This document shows, piece after piece, positions 9,600 through 17,512 of a stretch of DNA of 64,000 nucleotides. The notes under the pieces were generated by a model. That model ran no database searches. It was not told where the DNA came from and saw nothing but the letters and a program-made list of their open reading frames with translations. Each line of letters starts with the position of its first letter. The stretch's first letter is position 1. The DNA is from Orrella marina (lineage in GTDB: Bacteria; Pseudomonadota; Gammaproteobacteria; Burkholderiales; Burkholderiaceae_B): contig NZ_CP028901.1 in assembly GCF_003058465.1 (NCBI RefSeq), positions 1,984,001-2,048,000 of the forward strand, written 5' to 3'. The translations under genes were made by a program, and so were the position numbers.

Positions 9600-10547
9600 A
9601 TGAAACACCTGCTAACCGCGATCGCAAGTATCGCAATTTCCAGCACCGTTCTGGCAGCACAACCCCTGCTCTCTCCTGCAGAGCTCAGCAGCAGTTTGTC
9701 TGAACCCAACGTCCGTGTTGTCGACATTCGGGATCCGAAATCATACGATGAAGGACATATTGCCGGTGCAGTCAATGCCCCATACGGACAATGGCGGGGT
9801 CCGGCCGCCAATCCCGGCGAGCTGCCGGAATTGACCGCCCTGACCAAACTCGTCCAGTCAATCGGCCTCGAGCCCGACACCCACGCGATCATCGTTTCGA
9901 GTGGCGCCAACGATACGGATTTCGGCGCTGCTGCGCGAGTGTACTGGACACTCAAAGTACTCGGCCTGGATGAACTGTCCATATTGAACGGCGGCGTCAA
10001 GGCCTGGCAGGGTGCAAACCTTCCGCTGCAATCCGGTTCGATCTCGGTCACAACCTCAAGCTTCGAACCATCGATTGATCAGACCCTGATTACCTCTCGC
10101 GACCAACTTGTCGATGTCACTAGCACGCCCGGTTCGGTACGGGCACTGCTCGTTGATGCCCGACCGGAAGGCTTCTTTAATGGCGAAACCCGTCACACTG
10201 CAGCAAAAGTCGCAGGCACGCTTGAAGGCGCTGTTAACGTTCCGCACTCACTTTGGTTCAAACCAGGAACAAGTGAAGTTGTCTCACAGGAACAGGCGGT
10301 GTCACTGGCAAGACAGCACGGACTGGACAAACCGGACCAGGAGATTGTCTCTTTCTGCAACACTGGACACTGGGCTGCAACCAACTGGTTCGTTCTGTCT
10401 GAGCTTGTGGGCGACGACGACGTGAAGCTTTATGCTGGTTCCATGGTCGACTGGACCCAGGCCGATCAGGCATTACCAGTCCAGAACGCGCCCGGCCGTC
10501 TCAAGCAACTCTGGATTGACACCAAACTCTGGTTCGAGACCCTTTAA
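9600..10547 (+). CDS. exported two-domain rhodanese sulfurtransferase
   Basis: A 315-aa protein with a Sec signal peptide (about residues 1-19, ending STVLA-A) and two rhodanese domains. The first (about 25-140) has SSGAND where the active Cys loop should be, so it is inactive. The second (about 165-290) keeps CNTGHWA with Cys253 as the persulfide-forming residue. It should move sulfane sulfur (thiosulfate or persulfide) in the periplasm. The YeeE/YedE-type sulfur transporter begins 24 bp later, a common pairing. The physiological donor and acceptor are unknown. Confidence 0.88.
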   Translation: MKHLLTAIASIAISSTVLAAQPLLSPAELSSSLSEPNVRVVDIRDPKSYDEGHIAGAVNAPYGQWRGPAANPGELPELTALTKLVQSIGLEPDTHAIIVSSGANDTDFGAAARVYWTLKVLGLDELSILNGGVKAWQGANLPLQSGSISVTTSSFEPSIDQTLITSRDQLVDVTSTPGSVRALLVDARPEGFFNGETRHTAAKVAGTLEGAVNVPHSLWFKPGTSEVVSQEQAVSLARQHGLDKPDQEIVSFCNTGHWAATNWFVLSELVGDDDVKLYAGSMVDWTQADQALPVQNAPGRLKQLWIDTKLWFETL

Positions 10548-10571
10548 AGCGTTCATGGAGAGCATAATCTG

Positions 10572-11643
10572 ATGAAGCGCTTGCCCTTGGCGGCCTTGAT
10601 GGCCGTCTTTTTTCTGTTCCTTCTGCTAAGTGTCTCAGTACGCCAGTCGATCCTGTTCTTGATTGGTATCGGCATGGGTGCGGCCCTGGCCGGTGCACGC
10701 TTTGGTTTCACGACTGGCTGGCGTCAACTCATCGAAAAGCGTGACCCTCGAGGTGTGACAGGTCAGATTATTCTACTGGCCGTCGCTGCCGCCCTGGCGA
10801 TCCCGTTACTTTCGACTTACACAGAACTCGGTGCGGCACTTGGTCCGCCCAGCGTCAGTCTGCTCGTTGGCGCTTTCGTTTTCGGGCTTTCGATGCAGAT
10901 CGCAGACGGATGCGGATCCGGAACGCTATACAAGGCGGGGCTGGGTATTCCACTCAATATGGGGATCCTGCCGCTGTTCGCACTCGGTAGCTTTCTGGGC
11001 TCCGTGCACCTGGGCAGCTGGCTTGAACTCGGCCAGACAGAACCGATCGGACTGGTTGACATCCTCGGTGCAGAGAAAGCCCTGGCGGTGACACTGGCGG
11101 GACTATTGCTCGCTCTGATTGCTGTGCGTCTCTGGGTCGGACCGGACCGCGCGTGGTTCGATAGAAAGTGGATCTGGGGCGCTCTTATCCTGGCCCTGCT
11201 CGCTACTTTGAATCTGATCATTGCCGGCCAGCCGTGGGGGTCGTATATGGCTTTGGTTTGTGGGCTGCCAAAGCAGTCCACGCAGCAAACCTGTTTGATC
11301 CAGCAGGCAACATGTTCTGGGGCAGGAAGGCAACGCAACCCGCCTTGTCGAGAGCGTGTTTCTTGACGTGACATCCATCACGAACATAGGAATCCTTGCG
11401 GGTGCACTCTGGATCTCGGCACGTACAGGAGCGGAAAGCAATCCGCTGACCCGCAAGCAGTGGATGATCGGCCTGTGTGCAGGGTTCATCATGGGCTACA
11501 GTTCGAGGCTGGCGTTCGGATGCAACATTGGTGCGATGCTCAGCGGCGTGTCAACTGGCAGCCTGCATGGCTGGATCTGGATTCCTCTGGCGTTCCTCGG
11601 CACGATGCTCGGCATACGAATTCGCCGCCACTATCAGTTTTGA
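10572..11643 (+). pseudogene. YeeE/YedE family transporter, two frameshifts
   Basis: This encodes a multi-helix membrane protein of the YeeE/YedE (DUF395, thiosulfate-transporter-like) family. The reading frame holds from ATG 10572 to about 11237 (ending GQPWG), continues one frame over as VVYGFGLWAAKAVHAANLFDPAGNMFWG, then shifts again to GQEGNATRLVESVFLDVTS and runs to the stop at 11641. Conserved Cys motifs remain: ADGCGSG (Cys114) and, in the last frame, LAFGCNIGAMLSG. Each break is repaired by adding one G, in the G run 11236-11240 and in 11319-11322. Repaired length is 357 aa, normal for the family. Either sequencing indels or a recently broken gene. Confidence 0.85.
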
Positions 11644-11653
11644 GGGGATCAGA

Positions 11654-11842
11654 ATGTCTTTCATGTCAAACCACAAGATCCGCCAACTCGTGTTCTGGAC
11701 TGTGCTGGCCAGCTTCCTGGCGTGGGACTGGTGGTACGCTCCTCAACCTGATCTGCGAAACGAGCCCCCAGTCATTGCAGCGGGCTCGGGCCAGGTGATA
11801 TTGGGGGGCACTGCTCCATGGCCAAGTAGTCGGCCTGCGTAA
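11654..11842 (+). CDS. small membrane protein, hypothetical
   Basis: A 62-aa open frame starts 10 bp after the transporter, behind AGGGGATCAG. It has one hydrophobic segment (about residues 9-28, IRQLVFWTVLASFLAWDWWY) and then a polar tail, so it may be a membrane-anchored or exported small protein. I recognise no family. The frame may be wrong at its end: removing one G from the G6 run (11803-11808) would replace the last residues with a longer tail reading on to a TGA at 11895-11897. Probably part of the rhodanese-transporter operon. Confidence 0.5.
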   Translation: MSFMSNHKIRQLVFWTVLASFLAWDWWYAPQPDLRNEPPVIAAGSGQVILGGTAPWPSSRPA

Positions 11843-11917
11843 TGCTCGTAAATGGTCCACGCCTACCGAAACAGGGCCAGCAGTCTGCGCTAAGTGACTC
11901 TCACCAACGTCGCTAAC

Positions 11918-11943
11918 AAGTGCCACCTTTCAAGTGGCACTTT
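11918..11943 (+). terminator. terminator after sulfur operon
   Basis: AAGTGCCAC (11918-11926) pairs perfectly with GTGGCACTT (11934-11942) around a 7-nt loop and is followed by a short T-rich run (TTTCTGTT). It ends the rhodanese/YeeE unit. Confidence 0.7.
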
Positions 11944-12179
11944 CTGTTGGTCCCTGCAAAGATCAAAGGGCGTGGTGCCTGCTGACGAATACAGACCTGC
12001 GGCAGCCTGAGTCAGTGTGCTCTCTGCCAGCAAAAACATTCGTACACAATCGCTCGAACGTCGACGGTCCAGGCGGTTATCATGGGAGCGATCCAAGAGA
12101 TCTGCGTGGCGAATCACCTCGCATCGCGAAGTGGTCGCCAGCCGGCTCAGGTTTATCTTTCAAACGAGAGGAATCACCC

Positions 12180-12920
12180 ATGGCAATCGACCGATCGGCG
12201 CATGAACAGGATTTTGAGTCCCCCGATATCACACGTTTGCGCGAGGATCTCGCTCTGGCCTTGCGTGCTGCGGCGTATCACGGACTGTCCGAGGGGGTAT
12301 GCAATCACTTCAGTGTCGAAATTCCCGATCAGAGCGGGCGATTTCTGCTCAATCCGCGCGGTCTCCTTTGGGAAGAGGTTCATACTGATGACATCGTAAT
12401 GGTCGACTCGACAGGAGAAAAACTGGCTGGCCGCCATCCTGTCGAACCAACTGCCATGCATATTCATGCGGCGATTCATCAGATCGCAGGGAAAGCCTGC
12501 GTCCTGCACACCCACATGCCTTACGCGACGGCTTTGACCATGACCCGGGCCAGATCGCTCGACACCACCTTATCGCAGAATGCCATGCGGTTTCACGGGC
12601 GACTTGTCGCAGACCACGACTACAACGGTCTAGCTCTGGGCGCAGCCGAAGGCGAACGAATTGCCATTGCCATGCAAGGAGCGGATATCGTATTTCTAGG
12701 CAACCATGGCGTGGTCGTCTGTTCGAGTCGGATGGATTACGCGTATGAAGATCTCTATTTTCTGGAAAGAGCCTGTCAGATGGAGATTCATGCTCGTGCC
12801 AGCGGTCATCCTCTGGCACCAGTTGACCCTGCTATTGCCGAGCGTGTGTGCGCAGAAGTTGATAGCGAGCGCCTGCAGTCAACCTTGTTCTTTGAGGCGT
12901 TACGCAGGCAACTGAAGTAA
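12180..12920 (+). CDS. class II aldolase/adducin family protein
   Basis: A 246-aa protein of the class II aldolase/adducin fold, whose members include L-fuculose-phosphate aldolase and many uncharacterised zinc enzymes. The metal-binding His pair is seen in VLHTHMPYAT, with a further His in GNHGVVV. The N-terminal GVCNHFSVEIP block is typical. The frame is open from 11934, but ATG 12180, behind GAGAGGAA at 12166-12173, starts the homologous region. It stands alone, with no sugar-metabolism neighbours, so the substrate cannot be inferred. Confidence 0.85.
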   Translation: MAIDRSAHEQDFESPDITRLREDLALALRAAAYHGLSEGVCNHFSVEIPDQSGRFLLNPRGLLWEEVHTDDIVMVDSTGEKLAGRHPVEPTAMHIHAAIHQIAGKACVLHTHMPYATALTMTRARSLDTTLSQNAMRFHGRLVADHDYNGLALGAAEGERIAIAMQGADIVFLGNHGVVVCSSRMDYAYEDLYFLERACQMEIHARASGHPLAPVDPAIAERVCAEVDSERLQSTLFFEALRRQLK

Positions 12921-13027
12921 CTCACACTCCAGTATGTCCCGCCGCGCGGATCGTTCAACTCTGGTTGAACCTGGGCCTAACAAGTTCGCACGCGAACCAG
13001 TCGACTCAGGTAGGGGAATGCGTGGGC

Positions 13028-13055
13028 AAGTGTTCAGGTAATACAAAAGTGTTCA
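13028..13055. repeat. direct repeat AAGTGTTCA x2 upstream of DUF2256 gene
   Basis: Two identical 9-mers AAGTGTTCA lie at 13028-13036 and 13047-13055, 19 bp apart start to start, ending 19 bp before the DUF2256 start. Spacing near two helical turns would suit tandem regulator binding. Suggestive only. Confidence 0.3.
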
Positions 13056-13074
13056 TGATGTCCAGAGAGTTTCC

Positions 13075-13236
13075 ATGCATGGCGTCAAAAAGTCCGACCT
13101 TCCAAAGAAGATCTGTCCGACCTGTAACAGGCCATTTGTCTGGAGAAAGAAATGGGAAAGAGACTGGGATCAGGTCAAATACTGCTCAGAACGATGTAAG
13201 CGCACCCGAGCCGGAACCGCCAGGAAGTGTGTATGA
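13075..13236 (+). CDS. DUF2256 zinc-ribbon-like small protein
   Basis: A 53-aa protein that matches DUF2256: [20 protein letters not shown], then [17 protein letters not shown]. The CxxC ... CxxxC cysteines (14, 17, 37, 41) suggest a small zinc-binding fold. The function is unknown. From family knowledge, DUF2256 genes often sit beside or are fused to photolyase/cryptochrome genes and in light-induced gene sets; no photolyase is in this window, but BLUF and folE genes are about 2.5 kb away. The start is set by ATG 13075; AGAGAG lies just upstream. Confidence 0.85.
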   Translation: MHGVKKSDLPKKICPTCNRPFVWRKKWERDWDQVKYCSERCKRTRAGTARKCV

Positions 13237-13259
13237 CTGATATGAAAGAGTGTCAAGGG

Positions 13260-13274
13260 TCGGGAACTTCCCGA
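13260..13274. promoter_or_regulatory. perfect 15-bp palindrome between DUF2256 and DUF2237 genes
   Basis: TCGGGAA-C-TTCCCGA is a perfect inverted repeat around a single central base, 74 bp before the DUF2237 start. It may be an operator; as RNA the loop would be too tight without fraying. Confidence 0.35.
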
Positions 13275-13347
13275 AGCGACAAACCATCAAAATTGTTGCA
13301 ATATCACTCTTTAGAAGCTAAACAAATGATGCTGTAGAGGTTTGACG

Positions 13348-13728
13348 ATGCAGGAAGGACGCAATGTTTTAGGAGAGGCACTGATTCCCTGCTCCTACGA
13401 TCCGTTGGCGGGTTATTTCAGAGATGGCTGCTGCAACACAGATGCCCAGGACCATGGCACTCACGTCGTCTGCGCACGCGTCACGGTTGAGTTTCTCGCA
13501 TTTTCGGTTGAGCAAGGCAATGACCTTGTGACGCCAAGACCCGAGATGCGATTTCGAGGACTGAACCCAGGGGATCGCTGGTGCCTGTGCGTTGAGCGCT
13601 GGAAAGAGGCGCTACAAGCCGGTGTTGCCCCGCCAGTCATTCTGGAATCAACCCACGAGAGAGCTCTTGAGCATGTCTCGCTCGATCAGCTTAGGACCCA
13701 CGAATACATCCCGACACAACGATCTTGA
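13348..13728 (+). CDS. DUF2237 family protein
   Basis: A 126-aa protein matching DUF2237 across its length: NVLGEALIPCS, GYFRDGCCNT, HVVCARVTVEFL, FRGLNPGDRWCLC and APPVILESTHERAL. Several conserved cysteines (the CC pair and the CLC) suggest metal or thiol chemistry, but no activity is established that I know of. AGAGG at 13335-13340 fits ATG 13348 better than the TTG at 13342. It follows the DUF2256 gene by 111 bp in the same direction. Confidence 0.88.
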   Translation: MQEGRNVLGEALIPCSYDPLAGYFRDGCCNTDAQDHGTHVVCARVTVEFLAFSVEQGNDLVTPRPEMRFRGLNPGDRWCLCVERWKEALQAGVAPPVILESTHERALEHVSLDQLRTHEYIPTQRS

Positions 13729-13823
13729 TTGCGAATTTACGTATTTTTATCGGCAATTTCCGAAAGCGATTCTGCAACGACCAGACTGACTCAGGACGCT
13801 GGATCATCCTCCAGAGCTTTCAG

Positions 13824-14093
13824 CTATCTGGTAAGGATCTGGTCAACGTTTCGTGCAAACTCAAAATCTCGCTCACTTAACCCACCAGCGTCGTGGGTCG
13901 TCAAGGAAATGACAACCAGCGAATAGGAATTACGCCAGTCCGGGTGGTGATCGAGCTTTTCTGCCAGCAAAGCAACCTGGGTCATGAAAGCAAACGCTTC
14001 AGCAAATGATACGAAACGAAGCTCACACGTCAGCCGATCGGGATTGCACTCGAGCTTCCAGCGCCGATCCAGCCCGTTCAATGACTCATTCAT
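13824..14093 (-). CDS. phhB: pterin-4a-carbinolamine dehydratase
   Basis: An 89-aa PCD/DCoH-type protein. The active-site signature E-K-L-D-H-H-P with the following W-x5-Y and the T-T-H-D..D stretch is present (about residues 45-75). It dehydrates 4a-hydroxytetrahydropterin, recycling the cofactor of aromatic amino-acid hydroxylases, or may act elsewhere in pterin metabolism; no phhA is nearby. Its ATG overlaps the stop of the MFS gene by 4 bp (ATGA), so the two are translationally coupled. Slightly shorter than the usual 95-115 aa. Confidence 0.9.
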   Translation of the reverse strand: MNESLNGLDRRWKLECNPDRLTCELRFVSFAEAFAFMTQVALLAEKLDHHPDWRNSYSLVVISLTTHDAGGLSERDFEFARNVDQILTR

Positions 14094-15343
14094 GCTGCGT
14101 CAACCTGGCCTTGATCCATGTTCATTTTCTGAATTTTTCGTTCTCCAGGCAGGAGCGCAACCGTGGCGACGGTACAGATCGAAATCAGTGCCATGAACAT
14201 GAAAAGCGTGTCAAATCCAGTACTTTTAACAAATGGCCCAAGAATCCATACCGCCAGTGCACTCAACCCCAGTGACACAGTAAAGCGCATGCCTGCAACG
14301 CGTGAACGTATCCTGTCATCAACGTAACGCACGATCATGACATCAATAAATGGAATTGCCCCAAAAACGAAGATCATCACGGCAAGCAAAGCTGCGTACA
14401 TAGTCCAGCCTTGCGAGACTGATACCAGCAACAGCAATGGAATCTGAACCAGCACAACCGTAAGGAATAAAGGTTTAACTTCAAACCGGTCCAGCAACCT
14501 GCCGACAATGACCTGGGCAAACGCGGCCACAGCATAAACAATGGCCAGCAATGTGCCTAGCATGGCGGGATCCTCGATTACACCCTGGAACCGCTCGACC
14601 ATCAACTGCCCGTTGCCATTGGTTGTAAAGTTGTAAAGCAGATTGCCTGAGACTGCTGCCATGGTCATGACCAGCAACGCTCTGGCAAGCATCTTGCGGG
14701 GCAATTGCACCTTGGCTTTGGACACCCGCTTGGACGGGGGCTCTGTTTCTTTCGGGCAGGCAAGCAAAAACAGGACCCCGCATATGAACGAAATGATCGC
14801 CGGAACAGCAAATGCTGCGCGCCAACCGAACCACTTCACCATAAAGCCAGTGAAAAGCGCCGCAACCGCGACACCCATGTTTCCGGCCAGACCGTTGATT
14901 CCAATTGCCATGCCGGGCCTGGGTGAACGTTGTACCAACATCGGGATACCCACCGGATGGTAGATGGATGCAAACGCACCGACGAGCGTCAGCGCAAAAG
15001 CAATCTGCCAAGGTGACTGGGCAACGGCGGTCAACAAGGTGGCACCGGACATCCCGAAAAAGAACACCAGCATCATTTGCCGTCGCCCCCACAGGTCTCC
15101 AAGTCTGCCGGCCGGTAAGGCCCCAAGGCCGAACAGGATGAAGGCACCTACGCCATACGGCATCAAGTCCTCCCATCGATGCACGCCAAAGTCCACGGCA
15201 ATGACCCCCACCGCAGCTGCAAAAATCAGTAGAAACATGTGATCGATCGCATGCCCTGCATTGAGTAGTAAACGAACTTTCAGGGACCAGTCCGTAGACA
15301 GGTCATTGTTCATGTCAACTGTCGCACTGTCAGCTTTTGCCAT
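14090..15343 (-). CDS. MFS transporter (fosmidomycin-resistance-like)
   Basis: A 417-aa protein with about 12 hydrophobic segments and the MFS loop GRLGDLWGRRQMM between helices 2 and 3. The N-terminal LNAGHAIDHMFLLIFAAAVG resembles the Fsr (fosmidomycin resistance) branch of small-molecule exporters. GGAGGG precedes ATG 15343. It is coupled to the pterin dehydratase gene and follows BLUF and folE on the same strand. The cargo is unknown; a pterin-related compound is a speculation from context only. Confidence 0.85.
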   Translation of the reverse strand: MAKADSATVDMNNDLSTDWSLKVRLLLNAGHAIDHMFLLIFAAAVGVIAVDFGVHRWEDLMPYGVGAFILFGLGALPAGRLGDLWGRRQMMLVFFFGMSGATLLTAVAQSPWQIAFALTLVGAFASIYHPVGIPMLVQRSPRPGMAIGINGLAGNMGVAVAALFTGFMVKWFGWRAAFAVPAIISFICGVLFLLACPKETEPPSKRVSKAKVQLPRKMLARALLVMTMAAVSGNLLYNFTTNGNGQLMVERFQGVIEDPAMLGTLLAIVYAVAAFAQVIVGRLLDRFEVKPLFLTVVLVQIPLLLLVSVSQGWTMYAALLAVMIFVFGAIPFIDVMIVRYVDDRIRSRVAGMRFTVSLGLSALAVWILGPFVKSTGFDTLFMFMALISICTVATVALLPGERKIQKMNMDQGQVDAA

Positions 15344-15363
15344 GGATTCGCCCTCCCCTTGTT

Positions 15364-15792
15364 TCAGGTTCGCCCAACAATTGATGCCGTGAGCATCAAC
15401 TCCTCCAGCAATGCCAGGGAGACCTTACCGGAAACCCTGTACGGATCCAGTACCGGCTTCTCTGAGTACTTCAGAACCACTGACGTGTTGAGCTTGGCAA
15501 GATTGACCTTGCCCATGTTCCAGCCACCAAACCTGCGTTCAGTAATCTCCTCGTAGTGCAGCAACACTACTTCGCAGTGTCTGGAGTCCTGCAAAATATG
15601 GCTATAAAGCTGGTTGACCTCATGACGCCCGCCCTCAATCGCCTGAAGGTAGATGCCTCCTCCGTAGCACAGAATACCGGTGATTCCGCTTTCAGCGTTA
15701 TAGGTCCTTGCTGACGCTACGATCGACTCGATATCGTCCTGAGTCGCCTTGCCGTTTACTGCCCGGCTGACATATAACAATCGAACCAGCAT
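15364..15792 (-). CDS. BLUF-domain blue-light receptor
   Basis: A 142-aa short BLUF protein binding FAD. The key tyrosine is Tyr7 in LVRLLYVSRA; the flavin-binding Asn and Gln are seen in YNAESGITGILCYGGGIYLQAIEGG, and the RRFGGWNMG segment carries the semi-conserved Trp. The C-terminal extension (about residues 95-142) is helical and may be the output or dimerisation part; there is no EAL or cyclase domain. The ATG at 15792 shares one base with the folE stop (TGATG), with AGGAG 5 nt upstream; a GTG at 15795 is less well spaced. Translational coupling to folE is clear. The partner is unknown. Confidence 0.92.
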   Translation of the reverse strand: MLVRLLYVSRAVNGKATQDDIESIVASARTYNAESGITGILCYGGGIYLQAIEGGRHEVNQLYSHILQDSRHCEVVLLHYEEITERRFGGWNMGKVNLAKLNTSVVLKYSEKPVLDPYRVSGKVSLALLEELMLTASIVGRT

Positions 15793-16490
15793 CACCGCTC
15801 CTCTTTCGGGATCAGCGAGAGAAATTCCCGCCGCAAATTCGCGTCTTTAAGGAAGCAGCCACGCATGACTGAATTAATCATACGGCTTCCCATATCGCGC
15901 ACTCCGCGCCATGCCATGCAGTAGTGAGTGGCACTCATGACAACGGCCAGGCCGTCTGGCTGCGTCTTGTCCTGTATCAGATCCGCAAGCTGGACCACGG
16001 CCTCTTCCTGAATCTGCGGGCGGTTCATGATCCACTCTGCCAGACGCACATACTTTGACAGTCCGATCACGTTGGTGTGCTCATTCGGCATAACGCCAAT
16101 CCAGACATAGCCGATCACAGGGCAGAAGTGATGACTGCAGGCACTACGAACCGTGATCGGTCCGACAATCATCAACTCGTTCAGGTGTTCCACGTTTGGA
16201 AACTCGGTCGTGGCCGGTTGTGGCACATAACGACCACCGAACACTTCCTTCAAGTACATTTTGGCTACTCTTCTCGCCGTGTCCTGGGTGTTGTGATCGC
16301 TGTCCGTGTCGATGACAAGGCTGGAAAGCACCCCCTTCATCTTGTCTTCGACTTCGTCGAGCAACAAATCCAGCTCCCCTGGGTTAATAAAGTCGGAAAT
16401 ATTGTCATTGGCGTGAAACCGCTTGCGCGCGCCTTGCAGCCTTTCCCGGATCACCACCGACATAGGTCGGCCCTTGTCCTGATCACTCAT
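15792..16490 (-). CDS. folE: GTP cyclohydrolase I
   Basis: A 232-aa type I enzyme converting GTP to 7,8-dihydroneopterin triphosphate, first step of folate and tetrahydropterin synthesis. Zinc-binding residues are visible: Cys and His in RSACSHHFCPVIG and a later Cys in SATHYCMAWRG. The NRPQIQEE block is typical. ATG 16490 with AGGAG 12 nt upstream is preferred over GTG 16499 (only 3 nt from the same site). The downstream gene is BLUF, overlapping by one base. If another folE exists elsewhere, this copy may be the light- or stress-linked one. Confidence 0.95.
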   Translation of the reverse strand: MSDQDKGRPMSVVIRERLQGARKRFHANDNISDFINPGELDLLLDEVEDKMKGVLSSLVIDTDSDHNTQDTARRVAKMYLKEVFGGRYVPQPATTEFPNVEHLNELMIVGPITVRSACSHHFCPVIGYVWIGVMPNEHTNVIGLSKYVRLAEWIMNRPQIQEEAVVQLADLIQDKTQPDGLAVVMSATHYCMAWRGVRDMGSRMINSVMRGCFLKDANLRREFLSLIPKEER

Positions 16491-16686
16491 GCGTGCCACT
16501 TTCTCCTGTCGTGACTTGCGTAGCCACTCTCAAAACCACCAGCTATCCTAACCTGCACCAGTTCCAGTCGGTTTCGCGTTTCTTGAACAAACGCTGTGGC
16601 TCAGGATCTTATATGCCAGAAGGCGACTCTGACGACAAGCCCTCCACAAACCACAGGGCATCAACGCCTGGGGAAACAGTGTCTCC

Positions 16687-17187
16687 TCAGAGCCATTTCT
16701 GCATGAACATGGCAGTACCGGCAGTCGGATCGAGCGTATAGTCCTCGAACCCGAACTTCAGATAAGCCTGTCTGGCTGGCTGGTTCCCGGACAGCACTTC
16801 GAGCGTCAATTTACAACAGCCCTGTCTGTCCGCGTGAGCTTGCATGGCCTGCAACAACTGTCGCCCAACACCAAATCCCCTGAACCCTGGCACCACAGCA
16901 ATATCGTGAATATTCATCAGTGGACGGGCCTTGAAGGTGGAATAGCCCAGGAAACCGTTGATTAGTCCTATCGCATCATCTTCTGACCACGCCAGAAAAC
17001 TCACTGCACCGGGAAACCTCGCCAGATCATCGCAAAGGCGACTCTTCACCTCTGCATCTAGCGGTTCTCCTGCTCCCATCGGGTCACGAGAGTAGATATC
17101 AAGAACATGCAGGAGCGCCTCTCTGTCAGCGGGATCCTGATAGTTAACGAGCCTGGTTTCAATCATGGAAGTCAAACCTGTCATCAT
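16687..17187 (-). CDS. GNAT-family acetyltransferase
   Basis: A 166-aa single GNAT domain. The acetyl-CoA-binding loop is VVPGFRGFGVGRQLLQAM (the Q/RxxGxG/A motif), preceded by the beta4 strand MNIHDIAVV and followed by LTLEVLSGNQPARQAYLKFGFEDY. Substrate unknown. Start uncertain: ATG 17187 is used, with a second in-frame ATG seven codons on (17166) at IETRLVNY. It lies upstream of folE on the same strand with a gap of about 195 bp. Confidence 0.85.
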   Translation of the reverse strand: MMTGLTSMIETRLVNYQDPADREALLHVLDIYSRDPMGAGEPLDAEVKSRLCDDLARFPGAVSFLAWSEDDAIGLINGFLGYSTFKARPLMNIHDIAVVPGFRGFGVGRQLLQAMQAHADRQGCCKLTLEVLSGNQPARQAYLKFGFEDYTLDPTAGTAMFMQKWL

Positions 17188-17512
17188 CTTTAAGCATCAT
17201 CAAACAGCGAGTGTTTTATTAATCAATCCTTGTTCGCCCACATCGTCAGAACGTGGGAACAGTCGTCTTGACGCTCGCCGCATGTCATCATAGAAGGTTG
17301 TAACCCTTTTTTACGCCGTTGGCTGCTCGACACGTGATTCGACTCGCCTGACTGCCCTCGACCCGTAAACGTGCACAGAATTGACTCGCAAAACGGCCGG
17401 TTTGGCTTGAGCACTCGCAGTCAAATTTTCACCTATCCTGCCACGTCCATAGCAGGACGTGAAACTGCCATACGGAATTTCTACATTACTGCAATTGACA
17501 CAGGAGCGATTC
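17188..17512. other. intergenic region with 20-bp inverted repeat
   Basis: No gene is seen between the divergent GNAT and CoA-transferase genes. The notable element is CACGTCC (17442-17448) and GGACGTG (17455-17461), a perfect 7-bp inverted repeat with a 6-bp spacer, 51 bp before the CoA-transferase ATG. It is a candidate operator for the operon. No regulator gene adjoins. Confidence 0.45.
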
